Shown here: positions 1-8,385 of the stretch, piece after piece | Layout: every line of letters starts with the position of its first letter | Position numbering within the stretch: the first letter of the stretch is position 1 | Source of the DNA: Streptomyces noursei | Lineage (GTDB): Bacteria; Actinomycetota; Actinomycetes; Streptomycetales; Streptomycetaceae | NCBI RefSeq assembly: GCF_016917755.1 | Contig: NZ_CP070326.1 | Span: forward strand, 5,270,001-5,334,000 | DNA length: 64,000 bases | Direction of reading: 5' to 3' | Translations under genes and position numbers: made by a program | The notes under the pieces: generated by a model | Databases searched by the model: none | What the model saw: the letters and a program-made list of their open reading frames with translations, nothing else | What the model was told of the DNA's origin: nothing

Positions 1-3000
1 GCGGCCCGGCGGCCTGCGGCGGCAGGGCACCGGACGTCGCGGCCTCGGCGGGGGTGCCGCGCTCGCCCTCCGGCGGGGGCGCGGCGAGCTTGCGGCGGCG
101 GCCCGAACCCGTGGCGGTGCCGCCCGGCGGCGTGGCGGTGCCGCCCTGGGCGGGGACGCCCGGCTGCGGCACCGGACGCTTCGGGTCGGCCAACTGCTGG
201 GCGAACGGCACCCCCTGGCCGAGCGTGCGCACGCTGAACGCCCGCCCGGCGGTGTGCCCGTCGTCCTCGACGGGCGGCAGCGGCTGCCGGGTCTGCGGGG
301 GCACGGCGACGCCCTGCGGCGGCACCGGCCCGCCCTGCGCGGGGCCGGCGGCCGGGCCGGCCGCGGTCTCCTCGGCGGGGCTGGGGCGGCCCCGGCGGCG
401 GCCGGTGGGCGTGACCGGGGCGGTGGCGGCGGCGCCGGCGATCCCGGGCGCGCTGCCGGTGGCCGTGCCGGTCGCCTCGGCCGGCGCGTCCTGATCCGTC
501 GGCCCGGCCGGCTGGGCGACCAGGCCCTCGGGGCCCGCGACGAACGTGCCGGACGCCTCGGCATCGGCCATCGCCGCGGCCGCCCGCTCCTCGGCGGCGG
601 CCCGCCGCGCGCGCCGCCGGCCGGTCGGCTCGGCGTCCCAAGTGCCTTGCGCCTCGGGGGAGTCGGGCGTCTCGGCCGGCTGCCCGGCCGGGGTCTCGGG
701 GGTCGGCTCGGGGCCGGTGGCCACCGGACGGCGCGCCCGGCGCCGCCCCGTACCGGCCGCGTCCTGCGGTCCGCCCTCCGGCGCGACGGGCATCCCGCCG
801 GCGATCGCGGGCAGCGCCGGCTGCGCGGTCGCCGGCTGCGGCGCCCGGTCCGCCGCGGCGGGCGGCAGCGCGAACGCCGAGCGCGGTGCGGCCGGCGGCT
901 GGGCGGCGGCACCAGCCGTGTCCGGCTCGCCGGCCCGCTCGGGCGCCTCGGCCAGCGCCCGCCGGGCCCGCCGGCCACCGGCCGGCACCGGACCCTGCGC
1001 ACGCACCGCGAGCTGCTGTCCCTGCGGCGGCCCCGCCTGCCGTCCCTGCGGCTGGCCCTGCAACTGGCCCTGCGGCGGCACCGGCCCGAGCGCCGGGCTC
1101 ACCGCGGGCGTCAGACCCTGCGCCGGATTGCCGGCCGGAGCCCCGTCACCGGCTCCGGACGGCAGCGCGGGCAGCGCCGAGCCCTCCGGCGCCGGCCGCG
1201 CCCGGCGACGGCCGCTCGGCGGCGCCGCCTCGGCGTCCGCCGGCAGCCCCGCGCCCTGGGTGCCGTCCGCCGCGACGGCCGGCGCCGCGCCCGAGTGCCG
1301 GGCCCGCCGTCGCCCGGTCGGCTGCGCGCCGGCCGTACCGTTCTTCGTCTCCGCACCCGAGGCGGTCTCCGCGGCGCCGGGCCGCCCGCCGCCGTCCGTG
1401 CCCGGACCGCCCGCGGCGGCGCCGTCCCCGTCGGCCTTCGCCTCGCCGTCCGGGGTCTCGGCCTCCTCGGCCGCCGGCTCCTCGGGCTCCGGCTCCGGTT
1501 CGTCGATCAGCACCGGAAGTTCCAGCACGTACGCGCTGCCGGTCGCGCCGGAACCGCCCGGCACCGCATGCGTCTGGATCAACCCGTCGTGCATCCGCAC
1601 GATCCCGCGGACGATCGGCCCGTGCACCGGATCGCCGCCGCCGAACGGCCCGCGCACCTCGATGCGCACCACCTCGCCGCGCTTGGCCGCGGCCACCACG
1701 ATCGTCGAGTCGCCGGGCACCGGACGCCCGCCCGGCCCGGCGGTGCCGTCACCAGCAGTCTGCCGGCCGGTGGAGTCCACCCCGGCGACGTCCGCGATCA
1801 GATGCGACAGCGCCTGCGCCAGCCGCTCCGCGTCGACCAGGGCCGCTATCGGCGGCGCGTGCACCGCGAACTGCGCCCGGCCCGGCCCGATCAGCTCGAC
1901 CGCGCCCTCCACACCGGCCGCCACCACCTTGTCCAGCGACACCTTGGTGCGGTTGAGCTTCTCCTTGCCGGAGTCCAGCCGCTGGTAGCTGAGTACGTTG
2001 TCGACCAGCGTCGTCATCCGGGCGTGGCCGGCCGCCAGGTGGTGCAGCATCTGGTTCGCCTCGGGCCACAACTGGCCCGCCGGGTCGGAGGCCAGGGTGC
2101 CCAGTTCGCCGCTCAGCTCCGTGAGCGGCCCGCGCAGCGACTGCCCCAGGACGGCCAGCAGCTGGGTGTGCCGGGCCTCCAGCGCGTCGTACGGCCGCCG
2201 GTCGGTGAACGTCATCACCGCGCCCACCAACTGGTCGCCGTCCCGCACCGGCGCCGTGGTCAGATCGACGGCGACCGGGCGGCCGTCCTTGGACCACAGC
2301 ACCTGCCCGCGCACCCGGTGCTTGCGGCCGGACTTGAGGGTGTCGGCGAGCGGGGTGTCCTCCCAGGGCAGCGCCGAGCCGTCCGGCCGCGAGTGGTGGA
2401 TCAGCGGGTGCAGCTCCTTGCCGCCCAACTCGCTCGCCCGGTACCCGAGGATCTGCGCCGCGGACGGGTTGACGAGGACCACCCGGCCCTCGGAATCGAC
2501 GCCGACCACGCCCTCCGCCGCGGCCCGCAGGATCATCTCCGTCTGCCGCTGCTGGCGCGCCAGCTCGGTCTCGGTGTCCACCGTCCCGGTCAGATCGCGC
2601 ACCACGAGCATCAGCAGCTCGTCGCCGGTGTAGCCGCGGTGGTCGGCGTACGCGGCCTCGAAGGCGGACTCGTACGGGGTGCGGCCGTCCTCCAGATTGG
2701 CGCTGGTCACCTCGACCAGCAGCTCGTTGCCGTCGGTGCGCCGCGCGATCATCCGCGTCGGCTTCGTCCGGCCCTCGACCTCCTCGTCGCGGCGCCGCAT
2801 GGAACCGGGGATCCGCTTGGAGTCGAAGGTCGGCAACAGGTCGAGCAGACCCCGGCCGACCAGGGCCGTGCCCGGGGCCTGGAACATCTCCAGGGCGATG
2901 GCGTTGGCGTTCACGACGGTGCCGTTGCAGTTGACGAGCAGCAACGCGTCGGGGAGGGCGTCCAGTATGGCTGCGAGGCGAGCAGCGCCTCGGGATGGCC

Positions 3001-3010
3001 TGCTGCTCAC
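1..3010 (-). CDS. PAS-domain sensor protein with degenerate histidine-kinase core (C-terminus beyond the window)
   Basis: The gene starts at GTG 3010, eight bases after GGAGG, and runs off the left edge after about 1003 codons. Residues ~10-115 and ~160-270 read as two PAS domains (the first around DALPDALLLVNCNGTVVNA), followed by a DHp-like helix and a GHKL-like region to ~480. The DHp motif reads LGQSLRGPL where active kinases have SHELRTPL, so Gln290 replaces the phospho-acceptor His. The N-box and G-box are also poorly conserved. From ~485 on the protein is Pro/Ala/Gly-rich and carries seven GRRRAR-type basic motifs. There is no membrane segment, so it is presumably cytosolic. Streptomyces have similar very long PAS/kinase-like proteins, sometimes with a receiver domain, but any such domain lies outside the window. 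Kinase activity is doubtful; a sensing or scaffold role is inferred. Confidence 0.8.
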   Translation of the reverse strand, partial: MSSRPSRGAARLAAILDALPDALLLVNCNGTVVNANAIALEMFQAPGTALVGRGLLDLLPTFDSKRIPGSMRRRDEEVEGRTKPTRMIARRTDGNELLVEVTSANLEDGRTPYESAFEAAYADHRGYTGDELLMLVVRDLTGTVDTETELARQQRQTEMILRAAAEGVVGVDSEGRVVLVNPSAAQILGYRASELGGKELHPLIHHSRPDGSALPWEDTPLADTLKSGRKHRVRGQVLWSKDGRPVAVDLTTAPVRDGDQLVGAVMTFTDRRPYDALEARHTQLLAVLGQSLRGPLTELSGELGTLASDPAGQLWPEANQMLHHLAAGHARMTTLVDNVLSYQRLDSGKEKLNRTKVSLDKVVAAGVEGAVELIGPGRAQFAVHAPPIAALVDAERLAQALSHLIADVAGVDSTGRQTAGDGTAGPGGRPVPGDSTIVVAAAKRGEVVRIEVRGPFGGGDPVHGPIVRGIVRMHDGLIQTHAVPGGSGATGSAYVLELPVLIDEPEPEPEEPAAEEAETPDGEAKADGDGAAAGGPGTDGGGRPGAAETASGAETKNGTAGAQPTGRRRARHSGAAPAVAADGTQGAGLPADAEAAPPSGRRRARPAPEGSALPALPSGAGDGAPAGNPAQGLTPAVSPALGPVPPQGQLQGQPQGRQAGPPQGQQLAVRAQGPVPAGGRRARRALAEAPERAGEPDTAGAAAQPPAAPRSAFALPPAAADRAPQPATAQPALPAIAGGMPVAPEGGPQDAAGTGRRRARRPVATGPEPTPETPAGQPAETPDSPEAQGTWDAEPTGRRRARRAAAEERAAAAMADAEASGTFVAGPEGLVAQPAGPTDQDAPAEATGTATGSAPGIAGAAATAPVTPTGRRRGRPSPAEETAAGPAAGPAQGGPVPPQGVAVPPQTRQPLPPVEDDGHTAGRAFSVRTLGQGVPFAQQLADPKRPVPQPGVPAQGGTATPPGGTATGSGRRRKLAAPPPEGERGTPAEAATSGALPPQAAGP
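80..1322 (-). repeat. seven spaced GRRRAR-type basic motifs in the sensor protein's disordered region
   Basis: Read on the minus strand, the linker of the sensor protein repeats a short Arg-rich motif at about 1297-1320, 1194-1220, 957-985, 728-752, 604-630, 386-412 and 82-110. The forms are TGRRRARH, SGRRRARP, GGRRARR, TGRRRARR (twice), TGRRRGRP and SGRRRKLA. They sit roughly 35-80 residues apart in Pro/Ala/Gly-rich sequence. The repetition is in the protein; the DNA copies are not identical. Confidence 0.8.
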
Positions 3011-3202
3011 GAGACGCTTCCTCCCTGTTACCGCACCTTGCCGACCCACCATGGCGGATCGCTGGGATGGAGTCTACGGGCACATGCCGGGGACGCGGAG
3101 GCGGATGACGCCCCGGCAATGCTGCGGCCCGACGCGACTCACCGCACGCCCGACATGTGCCCACTCGTCCTGACCTGGCGCGCTACTGCGGCACGAACCG
3201 GG

Positions 3203-3730
3203 TCAGGAAACGGTCTTGGGGAGCATGGGTTCGAAGCGGCCCCAGCGTTCGATCTCACACCCGTTGGTGCGCTGGAAGTCCGCGTTGACCCGGCGCCCGG
3301 ACCAGGTCCCGGTGACGTGCGCCTGCGCCGGACCGCCGTACATCATCGTGCACTGCGCGCCCTGCGGCACGGGGGCGAACAGGTCCTTGCCCCACCGCGT
3401 CATCCGGTCCAGCCGGTCGCAGGCGTGCCGGGCGTCGAGGTGGTTCCCGCCGCGCGGGTGGCAGTACAGCTCGAACGTGCCGTCCGTCCGGCCCGCACCG
3501 GAGTGGCGGACGGTGATCGTGAGGTGGTCCCCGCGCCGCCCGGCCGGCCGGTGCGCGGCGGCATCGGGCGCCAGGTGGCCCAGGTACGGCAGGACGTCGT
3601 GGTGGTACGGCAGCGGGAGCGGGGCGGCCGCGGCGGCCGGCGCCGCGACGAGCGCGGGGACCGCGCACAGGGCTGCCGCGGCGGCGGCGAACAGCGACAG
3701 CGACCGGGACGGGATCCGGCGACGGGACAT
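3203..3730 (-). CDS. SSI-family (subtilisin inhibitor-like) secreted protease inhibitor
   Basis: A 175-residue precursor starting at ATG 3730 with CAGGAG just upstream; a longer frame extends upstream but lacks the signal-peptide pattern. Residues 1-~38 form a signal peptide (Arg-rich start, Ala/Leu core, AAAAA cleavage region). The mature part has the four Cys expected for the two SSI disulphides (in ELYCHPRGG, RHACDRL, QCTMMYGG and NGCEIERW). The reactive loop reads C-T-M-M-Y, which by alignment with SSI (C-P-M-V-Y) puts Met at P1, suggesting inhibition of subtilisin-like rather than trypsin-like proteases. SSI proteins act outside the cell as dimers. The gene is monocistronic and points away from the tRNA-Ser gene. 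Confidence 0.9.
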   Translation of the reverse strand: MSRRRIPSRSLSLFAAAAAALCAVPALVAAPAAAAAPLPLPYHHDVLPYLGHLAPDAAAHRPAGRRGDHLTITVRHSGAGRTDGTFELYCHPRGGNHLDARHACDRLDRMTRWGKDLFAPVPQGAQCTMMYGGPAQAHVTGTWSGRRVNADFQRTNGCEIERWGRFEPMLPKTVS

Positions 3731-3997
3731 CACGGGCTCCTGGGGGGCGAGTGCGGGCGGTGGGGCCCGGACGGGACGGACGGCGGTACGCGATCCGTAC
3801 GCACCGGGGGCGCACGACACATGAGCACCGGTGCCGCCCCGTCTCTTTAACGCGTCGCCGCCCCCGACGTTGCGCCGCAGGAACGTCTTTGCCGGGTAGG
3901 CCACGGGCCTAGTACCGTAGGGGGCGATTGGTGACAGGCCCTGGAGCTGTGTCATCATCTGTCCACGCCACATCGCGTTCGCGCGTGTGAGGTGTGT

Positions 3998-4088
3998 GGA
4001 GGCGTCGCCTAGTCCGGTCTATGGCGCCGCACTGCTAATGCGGTTTGGGTTTTAACGCCCATCGAGGGTTCAAATCCCTCCGCCTCCG
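3998..4088 (+). tRNA. tRNA-Ser (anticodon GCU)
   Basis: The acceptor arms GGAGGCG (3998-4004) and CGCCTCC (4081-4087) pair fully, with discriminator G at 4088. The anticodon GCT is at 4034-4036, and there is a long variable arm and a T arm GAGGGTTCAAATCCCTC. The long variable arm confirms a serine tRNA. CCA is not encoded. Confidence 0.97.
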
Positions 4089-4103
4089 CTCCTGCGTAAC
4101 ACC

Positions 4104-4130
4104 CGGGCCCGGTCATCACGACCGGGCCCG
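4104..4130 (+). terminator. hairpin terminator of tRNA-Ser
   Basis: Arms CGGGCCCGGTC (4104-4114) and GACCGGGCCCG (4120-4130) form an 11-bp stem with a 5-nt loop, 15 bases after the tRNA; a short T-containing stretch follows. Confidence 0.8.
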
Positions 4131-4274
4131 ATCTGTTTCCCCGGCTGCCACGACTGCCACGGCCCACCCCGGCCGGCCCGGGCCACCTCGGCCCCCGTGG
4201 CTCGCCCTCCGTTCCCCTCCCCTCCCTTCCTCCCCTCCCTTCCTCCCCACCTCCGCCGCCCTACGCTGATCGTC

Positions 4275-5201
4275 ATGCCCCTGCCGAGGTCGACGCCGCC
4301 GCCCCGGTCCGCGTCCGGGAGGCGCGGCCCCGCTCCCCGCCGCATCGTGATGCTGGCCTTCGAGGGCGCCCGACTGCTGGACGTCACCGGCCCGTTGGAG
4401 GTCTTCAGCGCCGCCGCCCGCCTCGGTGGCCGCTACGAGATCCACATCTGCTCGCCCGACGGCCGGTCCGTCACCACCGCCTCGGGCACCCGCCTGGCGG
4501 TCGACGCGGCGGTGCCGGACACCGCCGACCCCGTGGACACCGTCCTCGTCCCCGGGGCCGAGGAACTCACCGAGGGCTGATTCCCGCCCGGCCTGCTGGA
4601 CTCCGTCCGCGCCCCCGCCGGCCGTTCCCGCCGGGTCGCGTCCGTCCGCGCCGGGGCGTTCGCCCTGGCCGGGGCCGGGCTGCTGGACGGGCGGCGGGCC
4701 ACCACCCACTGGCGCCACACCGCCGCCCTCGCCGCCCGACACCCCACCCTCACCGTCGACCCGGACGCCCTCTACGTCCGGGACGGCGACCTCTTCACCT
4801 CCGCCGGGGTCTCCGCCGGCATCGACCTCGCCCTGGCCCTCGTGGAGGCCGACGAGGGCCCCGACCTGGCCCGCGAGGTCGCCCGCGACCTGGTGGTCTT
4901 CATGCAGCGGCCGGGCGGCCAGTCACAGTTCTCGGTGCCCGCCCGCACACCGCGGCCCCGCCACGACGCGCTGCGCGCCCTCCTGGACGCGATCGCCGCC
5001 GACCCGGCCGCCGACCACTCCAACACCGCGCTGGCCGCCCGCGCCGGCCTCAGCCCCCGCCATCTGACCCGGCTCTTCCGTGAGCACCTGGGCACCACCC
5101 CGGCCGGCCACGTCGAGGCGGACGTCCTGGACCGCTTCGAAGCGGACTACACCCGCCCGAACTTCGTCCAGATCATCGAAGACTCCCCCTGGCCGGCCTG
5201 A
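4275..5201 (+). pseudogene. GlxA-family regulator (DJ-1/PfpI + AraC HTH), broken by an in-frame TGA
   Basis: From ATG 4275 the frame encodes a DJ-1/PfpI-like domain (VMLAFEGARLLDVTGPLEVF), stops at TGA 4578-4580 (codon 102), then continues in the same frame to 5201. The continuation has the rest of the DJ-1 domain (AGLLDGRRATTHW) and one AraC-type helix-turn-helix (LAARAGLSPRHLTRLFREH). Two further defects support decay. Codon 125 is Arg (CGC) where most relatives have the nucleophile-elbow Cys (TGC), and the second AraC helix-turn-helix is replaced by an unrelated tail ending QIIEDSPWPA. Intact relatives are ~310-330 residues. A sequencing error at the TGA would not explain the missing second helix-turn-helix. 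Confidence 0.75.
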
Positions 5202-5334
5202 CCCCCCACACCCGGGCGCAGGGGCGTTTTCGCAGGTCAGAGCGGGTGTGGCTATCGGATTTCGCCTAACGGCGCAGGTCATGTAATGTTGTTCCCGCAA
5301 CGCCGACCGGCAAGAAAAACCGCCGGAAAGCCAA

Positions 5335-5407
5335 GCGCTCGTAGCTTAACGGATAGAGCATCTGACTACGGATCAGAAGGTTGCAGGTTCGAATCCTGCC
5401 GAGCGCA
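5335..5407 (+). tRNA. tRNA-Arg (anticodon ACG)
   Basis: Acceptor arms GCGCTCG (5335-5341) and CGAGCGC (5400-5406) pair, with discriminator A at 5407. The anticodon loop is CTACGGA with ACG at 5368-5370, and the T arm is GCAGGTTCGAATCCTGC. A34 of this tRNA is the classical substrate of TadA, encoded at 35832-36371. Its 3' end is a typical target for site-specific integration, and an integrase remnant lies just downstream. Confidence 0.97.
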
Positions 5408-5416
5408 CAGCAGGTC

Positions 5417-5450
5417 AAAGCCCCCGCCGGGTAATCCGGACGGGGGCTTT
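5417..5450 (+). terminator. terminator of tRNA-Arg
   Basis: AAAGCCCCCG (5417-5426) pairs with CGGGGGCTTT (5441-5450), with extra CCGG pairing inside the loop and a TTT end. It begins ten bases after the tRNA. Confidence 0.85.
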
Positions 5451-5563
5451 GTCGTGCGGTACAGCAGCGAAGTACAGCAACGGGGCTAGTCGGTGGTGGC
5501 GCCGGTGCCGGTCCCGCTATACCGTCCACGGCGCCGGAGAGCCTTGGGCAATGCCTTGCGGAC

Positions 5564-5900
5564 TTATTCTTCGCCCGCTTCGGCGTAGGCCGCCATCGCG
5601 ATCTGCGAGTGCCGCAGGGTCCGCTGCGCTACCTTCGGGTGGACCTTCAGGGCGACCAAGAGCGAGCTGCATTTGTGCTGGGTGCTCCCCAGAGGGATGC
5701 CCCGGAGCTCGGCGCGACGAGCCCATAGGGCGAACATGCGGGTCAGGTTCCCCGGCTCGATCGGGGTGCCGTACTTCGTCGTGCAGATCAGGCCGTGGCT
5801 GTCCTGCGGCGACGACGGAGCCATCTTGGCCAAGGCGGGAGTTGGGTGACCATCTCGTGGCGCCGGTGCTCGTCCTGCAGTTGGCGACCATGAAGGCACC
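5564..5900 (-). pseudogene. remnant of a tyrosine-recombinase (phage/ICE integrase) C-terminus
   Basis: On the minus strand, 5812-5564 reads like the catalytic end of an actinobacterial integrase: GLICTTKYGTPIEPGNLTRM, then a degraded H-x-x-R-type box and VHPKVAQRTLRHSQIAM before a stop. Where intact relatives have S-T-R-H-T, this copy has STQHKC, so a catalytic Arg is lost, and the Tyr-containing end is cut short. Upstream, the preceding integrase segment (LQDEHRRHEMV) appears in another frame at ~5840-5890, showing a frameshift. It lies about 160 bases downstream of tRNA-Arg, where integrase genes of elements inserted in tRNA genes usually sit. The upstream limit is approximate. Confidence 0.7.
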
Positions 5901-6301
5901 CGCATCGGTGGACTGTCCGACCCGCGCTCTTCCTCGGCCTGGCCCACCGGGAGGCGGGCGAACTCGCTGCCTGCACGGAGAAGTTCATGCTGTGACCGGA
6001 AGACCCCACGCCTTACTGAGTAACGACTTTCTCTACGGGGGCGAAGGCGGCTCGCATACGGCCGGGCCCCCGTCCGGGCCTGCGTGCCTGCCTCCGCCCC
6101 GTTCCAGCCCCGCCGGCGCCCGCCCCGCGCGCTCAACGGTCAGCCGCTTGATGCCAGAGAAGTGGTAAGCCGTGGCTGGGGCAGTCGGCTCCACGGCTTT
6201 AGGCAGCCACTTTGGCGCGGGCCTCTATTATCATGCCCGAGATCGGGCACTACGGGCAGGCCCAGAGCCCAAAGCCGCTCCGCCGACCTTGCCTGAGATC
6301 A

Positions 6302-6961
6302 CTAGCGTTGGGGATCCCGTTCCGCCAAATAACTCTTTTGTGTCGCAGAGTTCAGAATCTGATTTGAAATATCATCCATCATCTTGATGATTTCTTCCCT
6401 AACGTCATCCCAGTCGGTGAGTCTTATGTAGTCCTCCTCTCCGTGGGCGATCCTGTTCCGAGCGGCAAGTAGCTGCTCATCGATTAGGTCTTCATAGGGG
6501 GCATATCTAGTAAAGTCACACCCCACTGAACATAGGATGTCGCAGAGTCGATCATAGTTCAGATTCGAGAGGGTCCTGACCGCATCCCGACCAGTGGGAA
6601 TCTTGGCGCGAGACGACGCATCTTCACGAATATCTCGAATGAGAGTCGCATGCATGAACGATCTGTTCGTTGTCTCGAATTCTTCGAGTCGTGCACGCAT
6701 TGCCAGAGCGGCCAGCTCTGGACGCAGTTGCAGGTAAGTCAACTTGAGGGAAGCGAGGTAGCACAGGTAGGCATGTGCACAGTTCTTTATGAACCCTTCC
6801 CAGTGTGCATAAAGGAGAGCGATGGAAGCGCGAAGTAGCGCCGGACGAATGCCGAATTCAGCTCTCTCGACCTGCCCCTTGAAGACGGTAAGTTCCTTCT
6901 TCCTCCAGCTCAAGTCTGCTGAAATGTAGTCGTAAAGACCTTCGGTCGTACGAATTTTCAT
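6302..6961 (-). CDS. MAE_28990/MAE_18760-like HEPN-domain protein (putative RNase effector)
   Basis: 219 residues, all-helical in character. Near the N-terminus is the aromatic stretch YAHWEGFIKNCAHAY typical of this HEPN group. Near the C-terminus is RNRIAH (Arg168 to His173), matching the HEPN Rx4-6H ribonuclease motif. Its ATG (6961) lies 10 bases after the stop of the DUF262 gene, and a GAGGT ribosome site overlaps that stop, so the two are probably translationally coupled. Base composition is far less G+C-rich than the flanks (roughly half by eye), pointing to horizontal transfer. HEPN proteins of this type are known or predicted RNA-cleaving effectors in defence and toxin-antitoxin systems. 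RNase activity here is inferred from the motif only. Confidence 0.75.
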   Translation of the reverse strand: MKIRTTEGLYDYISADLSWRKKELTVFKGQVERAEFGIRPALLRASIALLYAHWEGFIKNCAHAYLCYLASLKLTYLQLRPELAALAMRARLEEFETTNRSFMHATLIRDIREDASSRAKIPTGRDAVRTLSNLNYDRLCDILCSVGCDFTRYAPYEDLIDEQLLAARNRIAHGEEDYIRLTDWDDVREEIIKMMDDISNQILNSATQKSYLAERDPQR

Positions 6962-6971
6962 TTTAGCGACC

Positions 6972-8090
6972 TCAGGGGCGGAAGAATTCCTTGGCGGCAG
7001 GAATAGTCACAGGGATGCGTGTCGTCCCGCGCACGCCTCCACGGGCCTGTGAGCGGAAGAAGGTCTCTGACCACATATTCTCGACCCGCCCCCGGAGCGC
7101 CTCCGCTCGATCTTTCTCGGGTACGCGCGCCCAGGCCTCCAAGTTGCTTGCGACTCCGACCGAAATGGCTTCAAATGCGGAGACCGAGAATCCTCCCAGG
7201 AATCGCCCCTTCGAACTGTCATAGCGCCTGAAAGTATCGGCCTCCAGGGCCTCGGCAAGAAGAGAAAACGCGTCGCGGAACACCTTTCCCCAGCTTGCCC
7301 GATCAAAGCTTTCACTGCTCGCCAATCCGAGCATCTTCTCCGTCAGGAAGAGGTCGACACTCTCCATATCCTTCAGTTCGTGAAGGGTGCTAGAGATAAG
7401 GCTCAGGAATCGACAGACGAGTTCAAGATCATACTGCTCCTCGGCGGCGCGGCTGGAGATTAGCGCGCAGGCATTGAAGTCGGGGTCATTCCGTAGTTCC
7501 TCAAGCCAAAGGAAGAAGTCGCGGTTCCGCATGATGAGCTGGCAGTTCCTGACTTCTTGAGCCGAGGGCACCTCGCCGCCAGAGTTGAGGCGATCAAAGA
7601 GCTCATACTTGGCCTTCTCGTCGCTTTCAGGCAAGAGAATCTTGAAGTCGAGCTTGCTCCTCTTGAGGGAGACCCTCTGGCCTGGGGTTAGACTAGCTCC
7701 CTCTTCTGTACCTTCGAAGCTCAAACCTTCCAAGGAGGGAAGGTAGCGAGTTCCCTGGAGCTGACTCGGCGGGAGCAGCTCGCCCTTCTCCTCGTCTCTC
7801 AGTTCGCCCATGAACTCAAGAATCGTCGAAAGCCTTTGAAGTCCATCGATCACTTCCCAGACTCCGTCATGCCTCTGCATGACGAAGATCGAAGGAAGTG
7901 GGATTCCCAAGAGGATGCTTTCAATCAGTCGCGACTTCTTCGGTGGCGTCCACCGAAAGAGGCGTTGGAACTCCGGACGGATCACCAATTCGCGATCGCG
8001 ATACAGATTTACGATCTCACCGATGGACATTGCGTAGGCATCTGCTTTGACCGTCGAGCGACCGGCTTCGATCTCGTCCTGCAGGGTCAT
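6972..8090 (-). CDS. DUF262-domain protein (ParB/GmrS-like NTPase-nuclease fold), partner of the HEPN gene
   Basis: 372 residues from ATG 8090. The DUF262 signature is clear: IRPEFQRLFRW at ~37-47, RLIESILLGIPLPSIFV at ~54-70, and WEVIDGLQRLSTI at 78-90, a variant of the family's IDGQQR motif with Leu84 in place of the first Gln. GmrSD-type restriction proteins carry a DUF1524 HNH nuclease domain; none is visible here, so the downstream HEPN protein may supply the cutting activity. The start has only a weak GAGCG upstream. It is the first gene of a two-gene operon with low G+C content, downstream of tRNA-Arg and the integrase relic. A phage-defence function is inferred from the family and context, not shown. 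Confidence 0.8.
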   Translation of the reverse strand: MTLQDEIEAGRSTVKADAYAMSIGEIVNLYRDRELVIRPEFQRLFRWTPPKKSRLIESILLGIPLPSIFVMQRHDGVWEVIDGLQRLSTILEFMGELRDEEKGELLPPSQLQGTRYLPSLEGLSFEGTEEGASLTPGQRVSLKRSKLDFKILLPESDEKAKYELFDRLNSGGEVPSAQEVRNCQLIMRNRDFFLWLEELRNDPDFNACALISSRAAEEQYDLELVCRFLSLISSTLHELKDMESVDLFLTEKMLGLASSESFDRASWGKVFRDAFSLLAEALEADTFRRYDSSKGRFLGGFSVSAFEAISVGVASNLEAWARVPEKDRAEALRGRVENMWSETFFRSQARGGVRGTTRIPVTIPAAKEFFRP

Positions 8091-8385
8091 TTCGCGCTCA
8101 CTCCAAGTCAGTTAGTCCACGGCTGGGACCATCATTTCATCTCAGGCCGGGCTTAGATGCGGCGCTGACATACTTCCCGCGAAGGAGCCGAAGAGAACCA
8201 GCATGGGACAGCCAGCAGCGAGTTGGCGGCACACGAGTAAGCGCCCTCTCAGGGCGTCTCTGGGCAGTGCAAGCGCCCAACGACGACAACTGCCAGCGGC
8301 TCAGCAGCAGGTCAGGGCGTTGATCGATACGGCGGCCACAAGTCCCCGCTGTCGGTGATCAGTTGTGTCTGCACTGATGTGGTCG
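8091..8385. other. gene-free region upstream of the DUF262 operon
   Basis: About 295 bases with no credible gene. It must contain the promoter of the DUF262-HEPN operon, but I could not pick out a clear -35/-10. I found no copy of the tRNA-Arg 3' end here, so no opposite attachment site is visible. Confidence 0.5.

Noticed and set aside
254..3850. 1198-codon open frame on the plus strand
   Set aside because: Arg/Gly/Pro-rich antisense shadow of the PAS sensor and SSI genes; no domain, no ribosome site.
5564..8090. Complete integrative element
   Set aside because: Integrase is truncated and frameshifted, no excisionase, replication or transfer gene and no second attachment site seen.
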